Assembly (NCBI GenBank): GCA_016208915.1
Contig: JACQXE010000017.1
Location: 1 to 51,855, forward strand
Length of the DNA: 51,855 nt
Direction of reading: 5' to 3'
Source: Nitrospirota bacterium
Lineage (GTDB): Bacteria > Nitrospirota > Thermodesulfovibrionia > Thermodesulfovibrionales > UBA1546
Below the pieces are notes generated by a model. That model saw nothing but the letters and a program-made list of their open reading frames with translations, did not search any database and was not told the DNA's origin. This document shows, piece by piece, positions 16,347-25,974 of this stretch (positions are counted from its first letter, which is position 1; every line of letters begins with the position of its first letter). A program made the position numbers and the translations under genes.

Positions 16347-18720
16347 CTCCCTTCTTTAAATTTTCTATTTTTATTAAATATTTCAAAGGCAATTTAAGCT
16401 TTGAACCTTTAGGTATCATCTCAATATCTTCTATTTCTGGATTTAATGAGCCTAATTCTTTTAGGAAATTTTCAAACTCTTTATCATCTAATTGTAAACT
16501 ATAACCATTTGCCTCTATTACGTCAATAAATGTCGTATCCTGCTTAACATCAACAACTAAAACATTGTTGTTTTTCGATACGTCTGGTATTTCTTTCTTT
16601 TCGACTGGTTTTTCATCTATTATTTTTTTACTATTACTGCTTTCTTTGTTTTCGCTTTTAACCGGGCTAAATGGTTTCGTTTGTTCAATTACTTCATTAC
16701 TAATTTGTTCTCGTTGTTTTTTGTCAGTTTTTTCAACACCCTTGTCTTTTGATATCTCAGGCATGTCTTTCGATGGCTTTATTTTTTCAGTCACTTCATT
16801 AGTAATTTGTTCTTGTTTTTTTTCATCAATTTTTTTGCGGCCATTATCCTCTGATATCTCAGGCGTGTCTTTTAAAAGTCTCTTTTTAATTGTTTTTACC
16901 TTATTCTTAAACTCTTTTGTAATAGCATCTGCCTCTTCCTGGTTGCTTACTACATGCGGTGTTACCATAAGTATCAATTCTGTCTTACTGAACTTATCTG
17001 TTGTCGTTGAAAATAAATAACCAAGAATAGGAATCTTGCTCAGAAAAGGGATGCCTGCCCTTGTCTTTTGAGTAGATTCTGTTATTAAGCCGCCTAAAAC
17101 CAATGTGTGTCCATCCTGAACAACAGCTGTGGTCTTAGCCTTTCTTGTACTAAATCCTGCAAAATTCTGTCCTGCAACCTGAACAGATTTACCGACCTGG
17201 CTCACTTCCTGTGAAATCTCAAGAGTAACACGATCCTTTTCTGTTATATGCGGCTTAACTGTGAGAATTGTTCCTACTGTTTTGTACTGTATCTGCCCTG
17301 TGGTTACAAGAGTAGTGCCGGCAGTGGCTGTGGCTGGTTGCTGTGTCAGCCCGGTTGCAATAGGAACCTCGTCTCCTATCTGAATGCTGGCTTCTTTATT
17401 ATCCATTGCAAGTATATGGGGGCTTGCAAGCACATTGAGCTTATCTAAATTTGCAAGGGCTGTAAGCAAAAGACTGAATTTTTCCGGCTTAATAATTGAC
17501 GCAAAAGGCGTTCCAGTAATCTGGGTAAGGTTACTTAAATTTGTATTAGCGCTGCCGAATCCGGATAATGTTCTGATACGCTCACCCTCAACATGCAACG
17601 GAGATTTAAGCAACCACTCAAGCCCGAGCGTCATGTCGTCGCTAAGAGTTACCTCTGCTATTAAAACCTCGATTAGAACCTGTTTTACTGGCACATCAAG
17701 TTTTTTCAAGGCCTCGAGTATAGCAAGATAGCTTCTCGGGCTGGCCTTTATAATTATTCCGTTTATATCTTCATAGGCGGCAATGATAATATCACCCTCA
17801 ACATCACCCGTAAAACTTTCCATTTGTGATGGCACAGGCGTTGGCACAGGCGCTGGTGTTCTTGGCGCAGGAGAAGGCGTTGTCGTGGTTTTTGTAGAAG
17901 TCGTTTTTTTGTCTTTCTTTTCTGCATACAGGTCTTTAAGAATCTCAACGAGTTTTTTTGCTTCGCCATTTTCAACATAATATACATATGTCCGCATTGA
18001 TTCGCGCTCTGTAGATGGCATATCGAGCGCTTCGAGTATCTTCATAAATTTAAAAAGCGCTCCAGGCTGAGCAGTGACTATCAGGAGATTTGTAGGTTCA
18101 TATACAATAAGGTCTACACCTCTGGGCATAAGTCCCCTGAGAATATTTACTATGTCATTTGCTCTGACATATTCGAGGGGAATTACCTGTGTTATAAAGC
18201 TTGAATCAAGTTGCAGTTTAAATTCCTTGCCTGTCTGTACGCTCAAGGGCTGCTGTTTTGCCGAATCTATCATAACAATCTTGTAAAATATGCCGTCTTT
18301 TATTGCAGTGAGGCCGTTCATTTCAAGGATGGTCTGAAAAATATGGAACAGATCCTTAACAGGGAATTTCTTGTGCGACTGAATTGTGACTCTTCCTGTA
18401 ATCCCAGGCGTAAGTATGTAGTTGATGTTAAGAAGCTCACCTATAGTGGCTATTACGGTCTCTATGCTTGCATTATCAAAATTTAATATAACCTGTTTTT
18501 CCTCTCCCTCTTTTTCAACCTGTACCGTCTCGCTCTTTTTTACTGTCTCATCGGTCTCAGATAGTTTCTGTGGTAGTTCAGGCCGTAAGACTTCCTGCTC
18601 AGGAAGAGGAGCAACAGTAGCCGTCGCTTTAATCTCCTCTTCTTTTACGACTTTCTTTGGCGCGCACGAAAAAGCAAAAAAAGCAATCAAAATAACTGAA
18701 ACAATTCTTAAAAGTATCAT
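16339..18720 (-). CDS. gspD: Type II secretion system secretin GspD
   Basis: This 793-residue protein has a lipobox near the N-terminus (FAFSCAPKK), a secretin/TonB short N-terminal domain (VILNFDNASIETVIATIGEL) and N1/N2 domains (FIPLEYVRANDIVNILRGL-like stretch; YVYYVENGEAKKLVEILKDLY). A Pro/Thr linker leads to the secretin pore domain (LNVLASPHILAMDNKEASI, VGTILTVKPHI, LGGLITESTQKTRAGIPFLSK). The last about 170 residues are unusual: a lysine-rich region with a duplicated unit (PEIS..G..K.D.K..EQI.NEV) and an end resembling a LysM module (LNPEIEDIEMIPKGSKLKLP). It forms the outer-membrane channel of T2SS. It follows the gspC-like gene with a four-base overlap. Confidence 0.9.
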   Translation of the reverse strand: MILLRIVSVILIAFFAFSCAPKKVVKEEEIKATATVAPLPEQEVLRPELPQKLSETDETVKKSETVQVEKEGEEKQVILNFDNASIETVIATIGELLNINYILTPGITGRVTIQSHKKFPVKDLFHIFQTILEMNGLTAIKDGIFYKIVMIDSAKQQPLSVQTGKEFKLQLDSSFITQVIPLEYVRANDIVNILRGLMPRGVDLIVYEPTNLLIVTAQPGALFKFMKILEALDMPSTERESMRTYVYYVENGEAKKLVEILKDLYAEKKDKKTTSTKTTTTPSPAPRTPAPVPTPVPSQMESFTGDVEGDIIIAAYEDINGIIIKASPRSYLAILEALKKLDVPVKQVLIEVLIAEVTLSDDMTLGLEWLLKSPLHVEGERIRTLSGFGSANTNLSNLTQITGTPFASIIKPEKFSLLLTALANLDKLNVLASPHILAMDNKEASIQIGDEVPIATGLTQQPATATAGTTLVTTGQIQYKTVGTILTVKPHITEKDRVTLEISQEVSQVGKSVQVAGQNFAGFSTRKAKTTAVVQDGHTLVLGGLITESTQKTRAGIPFLSKIPILGYLFSTTTDKFSKTELILMVTPHVVSNQEEADAITKEFKNKVKTIKKRLLKDTPEISEDNGRKKIDEKKQEQITNEVTEKIKPSKDMPEISKDKGVEKTDKKQREQISNEVIEQTKPFSPVKSENKESSNSKKIIDEKPVEKKEIPDVSKNNNVLVVDVKQDTTFIDVIEANGYSLQLDDKEFENFLKELGSLNPEIEDIEMIPKGSKLKLPLKYLIKIENLKKGGE

Positions 18721-19214
18721 TGCTTACCTCTTGTTATGGTCTTTATCTTATTTAGAGTTAAAGCTATGGTCTCTTCACGCCATTTCAACTCTACATTTTT
18801 TTGGTCAATAGAAACAACCTCCACATCCTCAAGTCTGTCGCCTTTCTTCAACGGGACAGGCAAATCCCTATCTTTTTCTACATAGGCAACATACTCTCCG
18901 AACTGGTCCTGCACAATGCCTCTCAGACTCAATTCAGGTCTTCTGGGCGGTGGTTCCACAGGCTTGACGATCTTCGGCTTGGGAGGAGGAGGAACATAGC
19001 CTCTCAAAGGACTAAAGAGATTCTTATCTATAATATCCTTGCTCCATCCTGTCTCTAATGCCGACAGTTTCTGTTTCTGCTCACCCATTGAATTTCTCTT
19101 GTCAGCTTCGATTCCGTTAAGCGGGTTATACATTACTGCCTCCCGGTAAAAGTCTCTTAATAAAACCAGGACAACAATACACAAAAAAGATAATATAAAC
19201 CATCTTCTTATCAT
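18717..19214 (-). CDS. gspC: GspC-like inner membrane protein of T2SS
   Basis: This 165-residue bitopic protein has one N-terminal transmembrane helix (residues 4-21), a periplasmic linker with a proline-rich stretch (PPPPKPKIVKPVEPPPRR), and a C-terminal homology-region domain (LSLRGIVQDQFGEYVAYVEK, LKKGDRLEDVEVVSIDQKN, VELKWREETIALTL). No PDZ domain is present, so it resembles short GspC or PilP proteins that connect the inner membrane platform to the secretin. It overlaps gspD by four bases and the gspM-like gene by four bases. Assignment to GspC rests on the HR fold pattern and its place between gspM and gspD. Confidence 0.7.
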   Translation of the reverse strand: MIRRWFILSFLCIVVLVLLRDFYREAVMYNPLNGIEADKRNSMGEQKQKLSALETGWSKDIIDKNLFSPLRGYVPPPPKPKIVKPVEPPPRRPELSLRGIVQDQFGEYVAYVEKDRDLPVPLKKGDRLEDVEVVSIDQKNVELKWREETIALTLNKIKTITRGKQ

Positions 19215-19741
19215 ACCTTAATAAGTCCTGAGATTTGCATCCTTATTCTCAGCTCTCCAGGATTTTGCATGCTGACGACATTTATATTTAATTTGTCTAT
19301 CCTTACAAGCTGTTTGCTTGTATCGATCTGTTTTATAAACTCGCTTAGCTGATTTATTTCTCCGCTCGCTTCGATCTGAATCGGAAGATGAGAATAATGC
19401 TTGTATTTTACCACAGACAGAGGCCTTATCGATATTATTCTTATCCCTGTCTTTTCTGCAAAATCCTGCACAAACCCATGAAGCTTTGCAGATGCCAGAG
19501 ATTCATTTTCGGCCTTCAATGTATTTGCCTCCATCTGCTCAACCTCTTTAATGATTGCATCAAATTCAGTATCCGTTTTTCCTGTAGCCTTAACAAAGAC
19601 CTCATATTTCTGGAGAGTGGCATATTTGGCCTCCAGCGATTCTTTCAATCCGAGACGTTTATCGGAAAGCGGGATTACAAAAAACATATATGCTGCAATA
19701 AGCGTAAGTACAATTGCTGATATTATTACTAATCTCCTCAC
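19211..19741 (-). CDS. gspM: GspM/PilO-like T2SS protein
   Basis: This 176-residue protein has one N-terminal transmembrane segment (residues 5-23), a coiled-coil region (LKESLEAKYATLQKYEVF, FDAIIKEVEQMEANTLKAEN) and a ferredoxin-like periplasmic domain (IRIISIRPLSVVKYKHYSHLPIQIEASGE shortened pattern; SEFIKQIDTSKQLVRIDKLN). This is the layout of GspM subtype b / PilO. It partners with GspL in the inner-membrane platform of type II secretion. Four-base overlaps on both sides place it in one translationally coupled series gspK-L-M-C-D. Confidence 0.75.
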   Translation of the reverse strand: MRRLVIISAIVLTLIAAYMFFVIPLSDKRLGLKESLEAKYATLQKYEVFVKATGKTDTEFDAIIKEVEQMEANTLKAENESLASAKLHGFVQDFAEKTGIRIISIRPLSVVKYKHYSHLPIQIEASGEINQLSEFIKQIDTSKQLVRIDKLNINVVSMQNPGELRIRMQISGLIKV

Positions 19742-21003
19742 TCTGCAATCTCCATTCTTATCGAAAATCTTTCCTGGCCATCCTGCGATACTATCGGAGA
19801 TATAAACTCAACCTTTGTAAAAAAATTAGACTTATTAAGCGGTTCTATAATGCTCGACGCTCTTTTAGAAAGGCCTTCAATCTCTACCTTACCCTTGTCA
19901 TCAACCGACATGCTTATAAGCCATGTATCTTTTGGAAGGATACTGCTTAGTTCGGTAATAACTCTTATGTTCTGGTTTTTACCAAATTGAAAATCGTGTA
20001 AAAATCTCCTCTTCTCGTAAATGGTTTCCATTTTCTTTTTTGTCTCGAACAAGCCGGAGGTTCTGCCTTTAATCTCATCTATCCTTTTTTCCACATCATG
20101 AAGCGCATAGTAATCTTTGTAGTAGGAATATATAGAAGTAAAAAACATCAACACAACCGCAAATGTTGCCATCAAGCCTATTGCATACGGATAATAATCT
20201 TTCTTTTCAGATATCAATTCTTGCGGAGTAAAATCAAGATTAAAAGAAGGTTTCCTTAAAACAGAAAGCGCAACCGCATTTGACACTGAGAAAGGAAACG
20301 TCCTCGCATCTATCTTATACAGCAAGTCATGATCATAATCTCCTGCCATGTATATTAAACCGGCGAAATCTCCTGATAATTTTGTAAGTTCAGATTTGAG
20401 GTCCTTAGTTTTAGGAACAGCCTTCAACATAACTGGAATCCTCTCTTTAAACCCAGCGATCTGGTACGTATCATCTGTAGCATAAACAAAAAGGCAATCC
20501 CTAACCTTCTCTGATTGTGCGAATTCATTTATAGCCTCTATCAAAGAGCATCTTACACCTGAGAGGCTGAGGCCTGACTCTTTGAGGGCCTTCAATATAC
20601 CATTCAGTCTTTCTTTTCTTACAGACAGAACAGATACCTTAGCCTTGTGCAGCACGTTATCCTTTTCGACTATAAAAAAACCATAAAGATATTCCTCAGG
20701 AGGCAGTGGTAAGTATTTTTCCAGTTCATAAAGAAGGGCATTTTTCATATCAGCCTTTGATACTAAAGGCATTTCAAATATATTATGAGAAAAAATATTA
20801 AAGTTGAGACCTATAACTATGCTGTTCGTACCATATTTTTCTTTCAGCCCGGCAAATATCTCCTTAATGGTTGTTGCTCTTTCATTCTCGGATAAAGGAA
20901 GTCTTATTTCTTCTGATGTAACGGGCTTTATAAAACCAAATCTTTTTTCAGCTACAGATATCCCGAGAACAGAGCTGTCTATACTAACTCCTGCTACTTT
21001 CAA
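19738..21003 (-). CDS. gspL: GspL-like protein (PilM plus PilN fused)
   Basis: This 421-residue protein has an actin-like cytoplasmic N-terminal half ([49 protein letters not shown]), typical of PilM/GspL. One transmembrane helix follows (about residues 281-303, YAIGLMATFAVVLMFF), then a coiled coil and a PilN-type periplasmic domain (VITELSSILPKDTWLISMSV, KVEIEGLSKRASSIIEPL). This is the standard GspL organisation, the component that recruits the secretion ATPase GspE. It overlaps gspK by 20 bases. No gspE, gspF or major pseudopilin gene is in the window. Confidence 0.8.
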   Translation of the reverse strand: MKVAGVSIDSSVLGISVAEKRFGFIKPVTSEEIRLPLSENERATTIKEIFAGLKEKYGTNSIVIGLNFNIFSHNIFEMPLVSKADMKNALLYELEKYLPLPPEEYLYGFFIVEKDNVLHKAKVSVLSVRKERLNGILKALKESGLSLSGVRCSLIEAINEFAQSEKVRDCLFVYATDDTYQIAGFKERIPVMLKAVPKTKDLKSELTKLSGDFAGLIYMAGDYDHDLLYKIDARTFPFSVSNAVALSVLRKPSFNLDFTPQELISEKKDYYPYAIGLMATFAVVLMFFTSIYSYYKDYYALHDVEKRIDEIKGRTSGLFETKKKMETIYEKRRFLHDFQFGKNQNIRVITELSSILPKDTWLISMSVDDKGKVEIEGLSKRASSIIEPLNKSNFFTKVEFISPIVSQDGQERFSIRMEIAE

Positions 21004-21982
21004 TGCTTTCCCTCCAGTATACAGTCTTTATATCAAAGTCTTTCAGTGAAGGTACCCTCTTAACAACAGAGACTATTTTAACTATCTGGTTGCTTTCCTT
21101 CATCTTTGCTGTCACTTCTACTCTGAAATTATAAGAAGCTGTCCTGACAGATGGAATGCCAATCGGTATATTCTTTACGCCTCCGAACTCCTTGGTTCTC
21201 TGGGCAAATATCGTATCGATATCTATTTCGTTTATGCCTATGATTTCCATAACTTCACGTGAAGCAGTATTGATATTTATAATGCTGTCTCCAAAAGTCG
21301 TAATCAGATCATACATTGACTTGTTCTTTTCAGAGCCGTAAAGATATTCGGACTTGAATCCTTTCACAAGCATGAGTTCTTCAATAATATCAAAGTTGCT
21401 GTTTTTAGCTGTGTAAGGAGGAGTCAGATCTTCGTAATAGTCTTTTTCAGCGCCATTAAGCCTGTGCGCGTCGTTGTCCCCGCTGTCTTTCCAGTCCAAT
21501 ATGCAGTCTATAACTTCAAGCTGTTCATCAGCAGGCATTCCTATATAATTAAAAAGCCTTTCCAAACGATCATTAGCCGCAGAATTTATATTTATTTTAG
21601 ATCCCTCATCTGTTATTTTTATTTCAAGTTCTGCTTCATCAGTAACCTGTTTTGTATGACCAATCATCGTTTCGCTGTCAAGATACAGATTGCCCTCCTC
21701 ATCAAGAAAGTCCACTTTAGTGTCTTTGTCAGACCTAAGGATTCCAAGCGCTTCATGATACCCTGACATAGCGAGATAATATGCCTTTGTTTCATCTTTG
21801 AAATTTCTTGTGCTTGCGCTTCCGAGGCGCGTTGAAAATGAAAAATTCATTGCGATGACGCTTAGCAGTACAAGCACACCCAATGTCATCAATAAGACAA
21901 TACCGGAATCATGCAAGAAAAGATTAAATCTGTTTCTTCTTCGTTCCTTCTCTTGCAATTGCAACCTTCCCTGTGCGGACAA
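20984..21982 (-). CDS. gspK: Type II secretion minor pseudopilin GspK
   Basis: Up to 332 residues. The prepilin-like helix is DSG followed by [20 protein letters not shown], then the GspK domain with [33 protein letters not shown] and [15 protein letters not shown]. The ILDWKDxDxxxRxxGAExxYY pattern is diagnostic for GspK. GspK caps the pseudopilus. The first 22 residues ([19 protein letters not shown]) overlap the end of ilvN by 59 bases in another frame and are highly charged; a TTG at 21916, just before HDSG, is an alternative start. The usual Glu5 of prepilins is absent, as is normal for GspK. Confidence 0.85.
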   Translation of the reverse strand: MSAQGRLQLQEKERRRNRFNLFLHDSGIVLLMTLGVLVLLSVIAMNFSFSTRLGSASTRNFKDETKAYYLAMSGYHEALGILRSDKDTKVDFLDEEGNLYLDSETMIGHTKQVTDEAELEIKITDEGSKININSAANDRLERLFNYIGMPADEQLEVIDCILDWKDSGDNDAHRLNGAEKDYYEDLTPPYTAKNSNFDIIEELMLVKGFKSEYLYGSEKNKSMYDLITTFGDSIININTASREVMEIIGINEIDIDTIFAQRTKEFGGVKNIPIGIPSVRTASYNFRVEVTAKMKESNQIVKIVSVVKRVPSLKDFDIKTVYWRESIESSRS

Positions 21983-22418
21983 ACTCTTTTATTCCCATAG
22001 GCTTCATAAGCTCTACAAAGGCCTCTATCTTCTTCTCATCTCCTGTAATTTCGATCGTGTAGGTCTTGGGACTCGAGTCAACAATTCTGCCCCTGAAAAT
22101 CTCTGCCAGATTAAGCACTTCTGTCCTGTCGTCCGGTTTTGGAACAACCTTTAATAAGACCATCTCTCGCTCAACGTGGTCAAGCTCCTTCATGTCAGTA
22201 ACCTTGATAACGTCAATAAGCTTGTTGAGCTGTTTGGTAATCTGCTCGATTACCAAGTCATCACCAGTGGTCACAATTGTCATAATCGAAACCTGGGGAT
22301 CGATCGTCTCGCCGACAGAAAGACTTTCAATATTATATCCCCTTCCGCTGAAGAGCCCTGATATCCTCGAGAGAACTCCGAATTTATTCTCAACCAAAAC
22401 AGAGATTGTGTGTCTCAT
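21924..22418 (-). CDS. ilvN: Acetolactate synthase small (regulatory) subunit
   Basis: This 164-residue protein has an N-terminal ACT domain ([36 protein letters not shown]) and the C-terminal ALS small-subunit domain ([14 protein letters not shown]-like; [20 protein letters not shown]). The length is normal for long IlvN/IlvH. It binds valine and activates and feedback-regulates the large subunit in branched-chain amino acid synthesis. It begins four bases after the ilvB stop and is clearly cotranscribed with it. Downstream it runs into gspK, an unusual operon neighbour. Confidence 0.95.
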   Translation of the reverse strand: MRHTISVLVENKFGVLSRISGLFSGRGYNIESLSVGETIDPQVSIMTIVTTGDDLVIEQITKQLNKLIDVIKVTDMKELDHVEREMVLLKVVPKPDDRTEVLNLAEIFRGRIVDSSPKTYTIEITGDEKKIEAFVELMKPMGIKEFVRTGKVAIAREGTKKKQI

Positions 22419-22422
22419 ACCT

Positions 22423-24156
22423 TCACTTCACCGCCCTTAATTTTTTTTCAGTCTTTTTCTCTATTTCTTCGAAAAGCATCTGGTCTATTGCTGCGCCGGC
22501 AGGCACCATGGGATAAACCTTTTCCTTCCAGTCAACGACAAAATCCATAAATACCGTCCTCTTTATCTTGAATGCCTCTCTCAGAACAGGCTCCACCTCA
22601 GCTGGTTTTGTTGCTCTGAGTCCGACTGCGCCATATGCTTCGGCAATCTTCACAAAGTCAGGCACAGTATCATCGAGTTTTGTATGGGAGTACCTCTCGT
22701 TAAAGAACAGCTCCTGCCACTGCCTCACCATACCCAGGTATCTGTTATTGAGTATTGCAACCTTTACAGGCAGTTTATTAATCACCGCAGTGGCAAGCTC
22801 CTGTATGTTCATCTGTATGCTTCCATCTCCAGCGATATCGATCACGAGTTTATCAGGATGCGCAAACTGAGCGCCAATTGCAGCAGGAAAGCCATAACCC
22901 ATCGTGCCAAGTCCGCCCGAAGAGAGCCATCTCCTCGGTTTATCATACTTAAAGAACTGAGCAGCCCACATCTGGTTCTGTCCCACCTCAGTCGCAATAA
23001 TCGCGTCTCCTTTCGTAAGTTCATAGATCTTCTCAACAACAAACTGGGGCTTGATAATCTCATCGCTATAGGTATAAGTCATAGGTCTCTCTGCTTTCCA
23101 TGCATCTATCTGTCTCAGCCATGCCCTTCTCACTTCATCCCACTGTTCTTTCACCTCTTCTTTCAACACCTTATTCATAACAGTCAATACCTTTTTCACG
23201 TCACCCACAATCGGAACATCCACCCGTACATTCTTTTTTATCGATGTCGGATCAATATCTAAATGAATGATCTTTGCATGAGGCGCAAAGGCATCAACCT
23301 TTCCGGTAACCCTGTCATCAAAACGCATTCCAATAGCAAACAGAAGGTCTGAATCCTGCACTGCTTTATTGGCATAATATGTTCCGTGCATACCTAACAT
23401 TCCGAGAGAAAGCTTGTGAGAACCAGGAAATCCGCCAAGCCCCATTAAGGTCATTGTCACCGGGACATTGGCATGTTCTGCTAACTCTCTCAGTTCTTTT
23501 GCCGCACCTGAGCTGATTACGCCGCCGCCGGCCACAATTAGGGGTTTCTTTGCCTTTGCAATGAGATGGGCTGCCTGTGCAATCATCCATTTATTGCCTT
23601 CATATGTAGGCTTATAGCTCCTGATGTCTATCTCAGGCCACACAAAGTCAGCCCTCCCCGCCGTCACATCCTTTGGAAGATCTATAAGCACTGGACCCGG
23701 CCTTCCTGAGGATGCGATATAAAATGCCTCCCGTACTATCCTCGAAAGATCCTTCACATCTTTCACGAGAAAATTGTATTTTGTGCATGGCCTTGTAATA
23801 CCGACAATATCAGCCTCTTGGAATGCATCATTTCCTATGAGCATCGTAGGCACCTGGCCTGAAAAGACAACAATTGGAATCGAATCCATCGACGCAGTTG
23901 CGATACCCGTAACCGTATTCGTTGCACCCGGGCCAGAGGTAACAAGTCCGATCCCTACCTTTCCTGAGGCCCTCGCATATCCGTCTGCTGCATGGATAGC
24001 GCCCTGCTCATGCCTCGTTAGGATCAGTTTAATATCTTTCTCATCATAGAGGGAGTCAAAGATATTCAGGACAACCCCTCCGGGATATCCGAAGATGTAT
24101 TTTACCCCTTCTCTTTTTAAACTCTCGATCAATATCTCTGCGCCTGAAAGCTTCAT
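22423..24156 (-). CDS. ilvB: Acetolactate synthase large subunit
   Basis: This 577-residue ThDP enzyme condenses two pyruvates, or pyruvate and 2-oxobutyrate, in isoleucine/valine synthesis. All three domains are present: N-terminal PYR ([16 protein letters not shown], catalytic Glu in [18 protein letters not shown]), central FAD-binding domain ([30 protein letters not shown]) and C-terminal PP domain with the ThDP motif ([15 protein letters not shown]...[12 protein letters not shown]). The length matches the family. It is followed by ilvN after four bases. Upstream (24157-24220) is a short gap behind a FecR-domain gene. Confidence 0.96.
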   Translation of the reverse strand: MKLSGAEILIESLKREGVKYIFGYPGGVVLNIFDSLYDEKDIKLILTRHEQGAIHAADGYARASGKVGIGLVTSGPGATNTVTGIATASMDSIPIVVFSGQVPTMLIGNDAFQEADIVGITRPCTKYNFLVKDVKDLSRIVREAFYIASSGRPGPVLIDLPKDVTAGRADFVWPEIDIRSYKPTYEGNKWMIAQAAHLIAKAKKPLIVAGGGVISSGAAKELRELAEHANVPVTMTLMGLGGFPGSHKLSLGMLGMHGTYYANKAVQDSDLLFAIGMRFDDRVTGKVDAFAPHAKIIHLDIDPTSIKKNVRVDVPIVGDVKKVLTVMNKVLKEEVKEQWDEVRRAWLRQIDAWKAERPMTYTYSDEIIKPQFVVEKIYELTKGDAIIATEVGQNQMWAAQFFKYDKPRRWLSSGGLGTMGYGFPAAIGAQFAHPDKLVIDIAGDGSIQMNIQELATAVINKLPVKVAILNNRYLGMVRQWQELFFNERYSHTKLDDTVPDFVKIAEAYGAVGLRATKPAEVEPVLREAFKIKRTVFMDFVVDWKEKVYPMVPAGAAIDQMLFEEIEKKTEKKLRAVK

Positions 24157-24220
24157 AATCCCTGCTACTCCTTTAAAAATTTAGATAAATTTTACCACAA
24201 AATTCACTAAAATGCCTGTT

Positions 24221-25933
24221 TTACTGATTTTTTCCTTTTGATGGTAATTCTTTTTTCGGATATAGATTCGGATAAATATTCGGATATATATTGGGATATA
24301 TATCCTGATCTTCCTTCTTCTTTTTACCTTTTTCTGTTTTTTGCTCGATCTCAGGAACTGCCCTTATTGGTTCAAGTTTCTGTTGTTGATTCTCAGGTCT
24401 TTTTATAAGCGCATTATCTTTATCTTCTGTTTCTGTTTTAGTTTCTGTTGTTCCTTTTTCTGTTTGCGTTTCTGTATATGTCCTGAATCTCTTTCTCGCA
24501 GTTGTTTTTGATTGCTTGCCTCTCATTATCATTTTTGATGGCTCTTTTAATTCCTTAACCGTCATATCATCACCTTTTTTTTCAGGCTTAACCACAGGTG
24601 ATTCTGCATCCTTTGAAAACTTTCTTTCTTTCTTTATCTCCTCTAACGGCAGGGTCTTTACCTTTTCAGGAGGGATCCTGTGTTTAGATATTTTCTTTGC
24701 TATAGGAGACGCGGCTTCTCTTTCTGGTTTTATATCAGGCGGTCCAATGCTCGGCTTCTCTGCGATGAAAGGATTCTTCTTCATCTTTTGCATCCTTGTA
24801 TCTACCTTCTTCCCTTTGGTAAAGTCATCTCTATGAATGATTGTTACCGCATTTTTGACCCTAACATTCTTAAATTCATTCACAACAGTCTTCTGGATAT
24901 TTATATTTGTTATGTTTACACTTCCAGGTCCATAGTGGCCATAACCATAATATACGTCTCCAGGCGCAAGAGGAACCCATGCTACATAGGTCGGAGTATA
25001 TACCCAGCCAACAAAACCAGGCCCCCAGTATACTGCCCCATGAGCCGGCGGAACCCAGCCCCAGCCAATGCCTGAAAAGAAGGACCATCTTCCATAGTGA
25101 TAGGGAACCCAGCCCCAAGGTTCGTATGATAACCACACAAAATTGCCGCCTATCCACACCCACTTTCCAACCCTATAAGGTGACCAGCTTACTGATATTG
25201 ATATCCTGGGCGCCCATATATAACCATAATCTCTTGCATAAACCCACCTGCCATACTGGTCAAAGTTAGATGAGTATTCTTTAAGCTCATCAGGCAGATA
25301 CCGCGCGCTTTCTCCTGAATCATAAAGTCTCACATCCCTGTGTCTATTCCACTTTTCCCATTCATCAGAAGGCCCGATAGGAGATAAATCCGCATGCATA
25401 TCTTCTCCGATGTAGAGTGTTTTTCCGGAAGATACGCGGGTTTTGCCGCTTCGGTTATCAGCATAGGCATAACCTTTGATCACAGAAACCTCTGTAGCGC
25501 CATCTCCAGAAACATCAATCATGATTACAGAGTTGTCATAACTGCTTATGGAAGACAAAGGCGTATCTGCCTGGATATAGTTAGTTCCGCCTTTTTTATT
25601 GTTAATGTAAATATGCCCTCTATCAAGATAGATCTGAAGGGATTTATCTTCAATAGAAAGTATGCTGAAGGATGTATTGCCATCCAGTCTTATATATGTC
25701 CCCCCTCTGACATGGAGTTCAGCCCTTCCATCCTCAGGAACCCATAACCTGTCGCCTTCCTTAAGAGGCATATTAATCGATGCAGCCACCCATTCCTTTG
25801 TGTCAGATGTATAAATCTGCACTTCGCTGTCGATCAGGCTTATACTTACCTGCCCTATTTCCTGTGAAAAGGCATATACAGGAAAAAGCACAAAAAGCAA
25901 GACTAATATCTTATTCTTAATAATATGTTTCAT
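24221..25933 (-). CDS. FecR-domain/DUF6600 exported protein
   Basis: This 570-residue protein has a signal peptide (residues 1-23). A FecR-like domain follows (about 45-190; LKEGDRLWVPEDGRAELHVRG, TYIRLDGNTSFSIL, GYAYADNRSGKTRVSSG), then a Trp/Tyr/Gly-rich DUF6600 region with YGRWVYARDYGYIWAP, GKWVWIGGNFVWLSYEPWG, YGRWSFFSG and WGWVPPAHGAVYWGP. The C-terminal third is a low-complexity Lys/Glu-rich tail ending in the near-perfect repeat YPNIYPNIYPNLYP. Family function is unknown; FecR folds often act as periplasmic or surface polymer-binding or signalling domains. It sits between ilvD and ilvB with small gaps, so it may be cotranscribed with biosynthetic genes to which it has no obvious relation. 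Confidence 0.75.
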   Translation of the reverse strand: MKHIIKNKILVLLFVLFPVYAFSQEIGQVSISLIDSEVQIYTSDTKEWVAASINMPLKEGDRLWVPEDGRAELHVRGGTYIRLDGNTSFSILSIEDKSLQIYLDRGHIYINNKKGGTNYIQADTPLSSISSYDNSVIMIDVSGDGATEVSVIKGYAYADNRSGKTRVSSGKTLYIGEDMHADLSPIGPSDEWEKWNRHRDVRLYDSGESARYLPDELKEYSSNFDQYGRWVYARDYGYIWAPRISISVSWSPYRVGKWVWIGGNFVWLSYEPWGWVPYHYGRWSFFSGIGWGWVPPAHGAVYWGPGFVGWVYTPTYVAWVPLAPGDVYYGYGHYGPGSVNITNINIQKTVVNEFKNVRVKNAVTIIHRDDFTKGKKVDTRMQKMKKNPFIAEKPSIGPPDIKPEREAASPIAKKISKHRIPPEKVKTLPLEEIKKERKFSKDAESPVVKPEKKGDDMTVKELKEPSKMIMRGKQSKTTARKRFRTYTETQTEKGTTETKTETEDKDNALIKRPENQQQKLEPIRAVPEIEQKTEKGKKKKEDQDIYPNIYPNIYPNLYPKKELPSKGKNQ

Positions 25934-25974
25934 GTCTTAATCCCTCCTGTATTATTTAGGACAAATTGAAAAAC

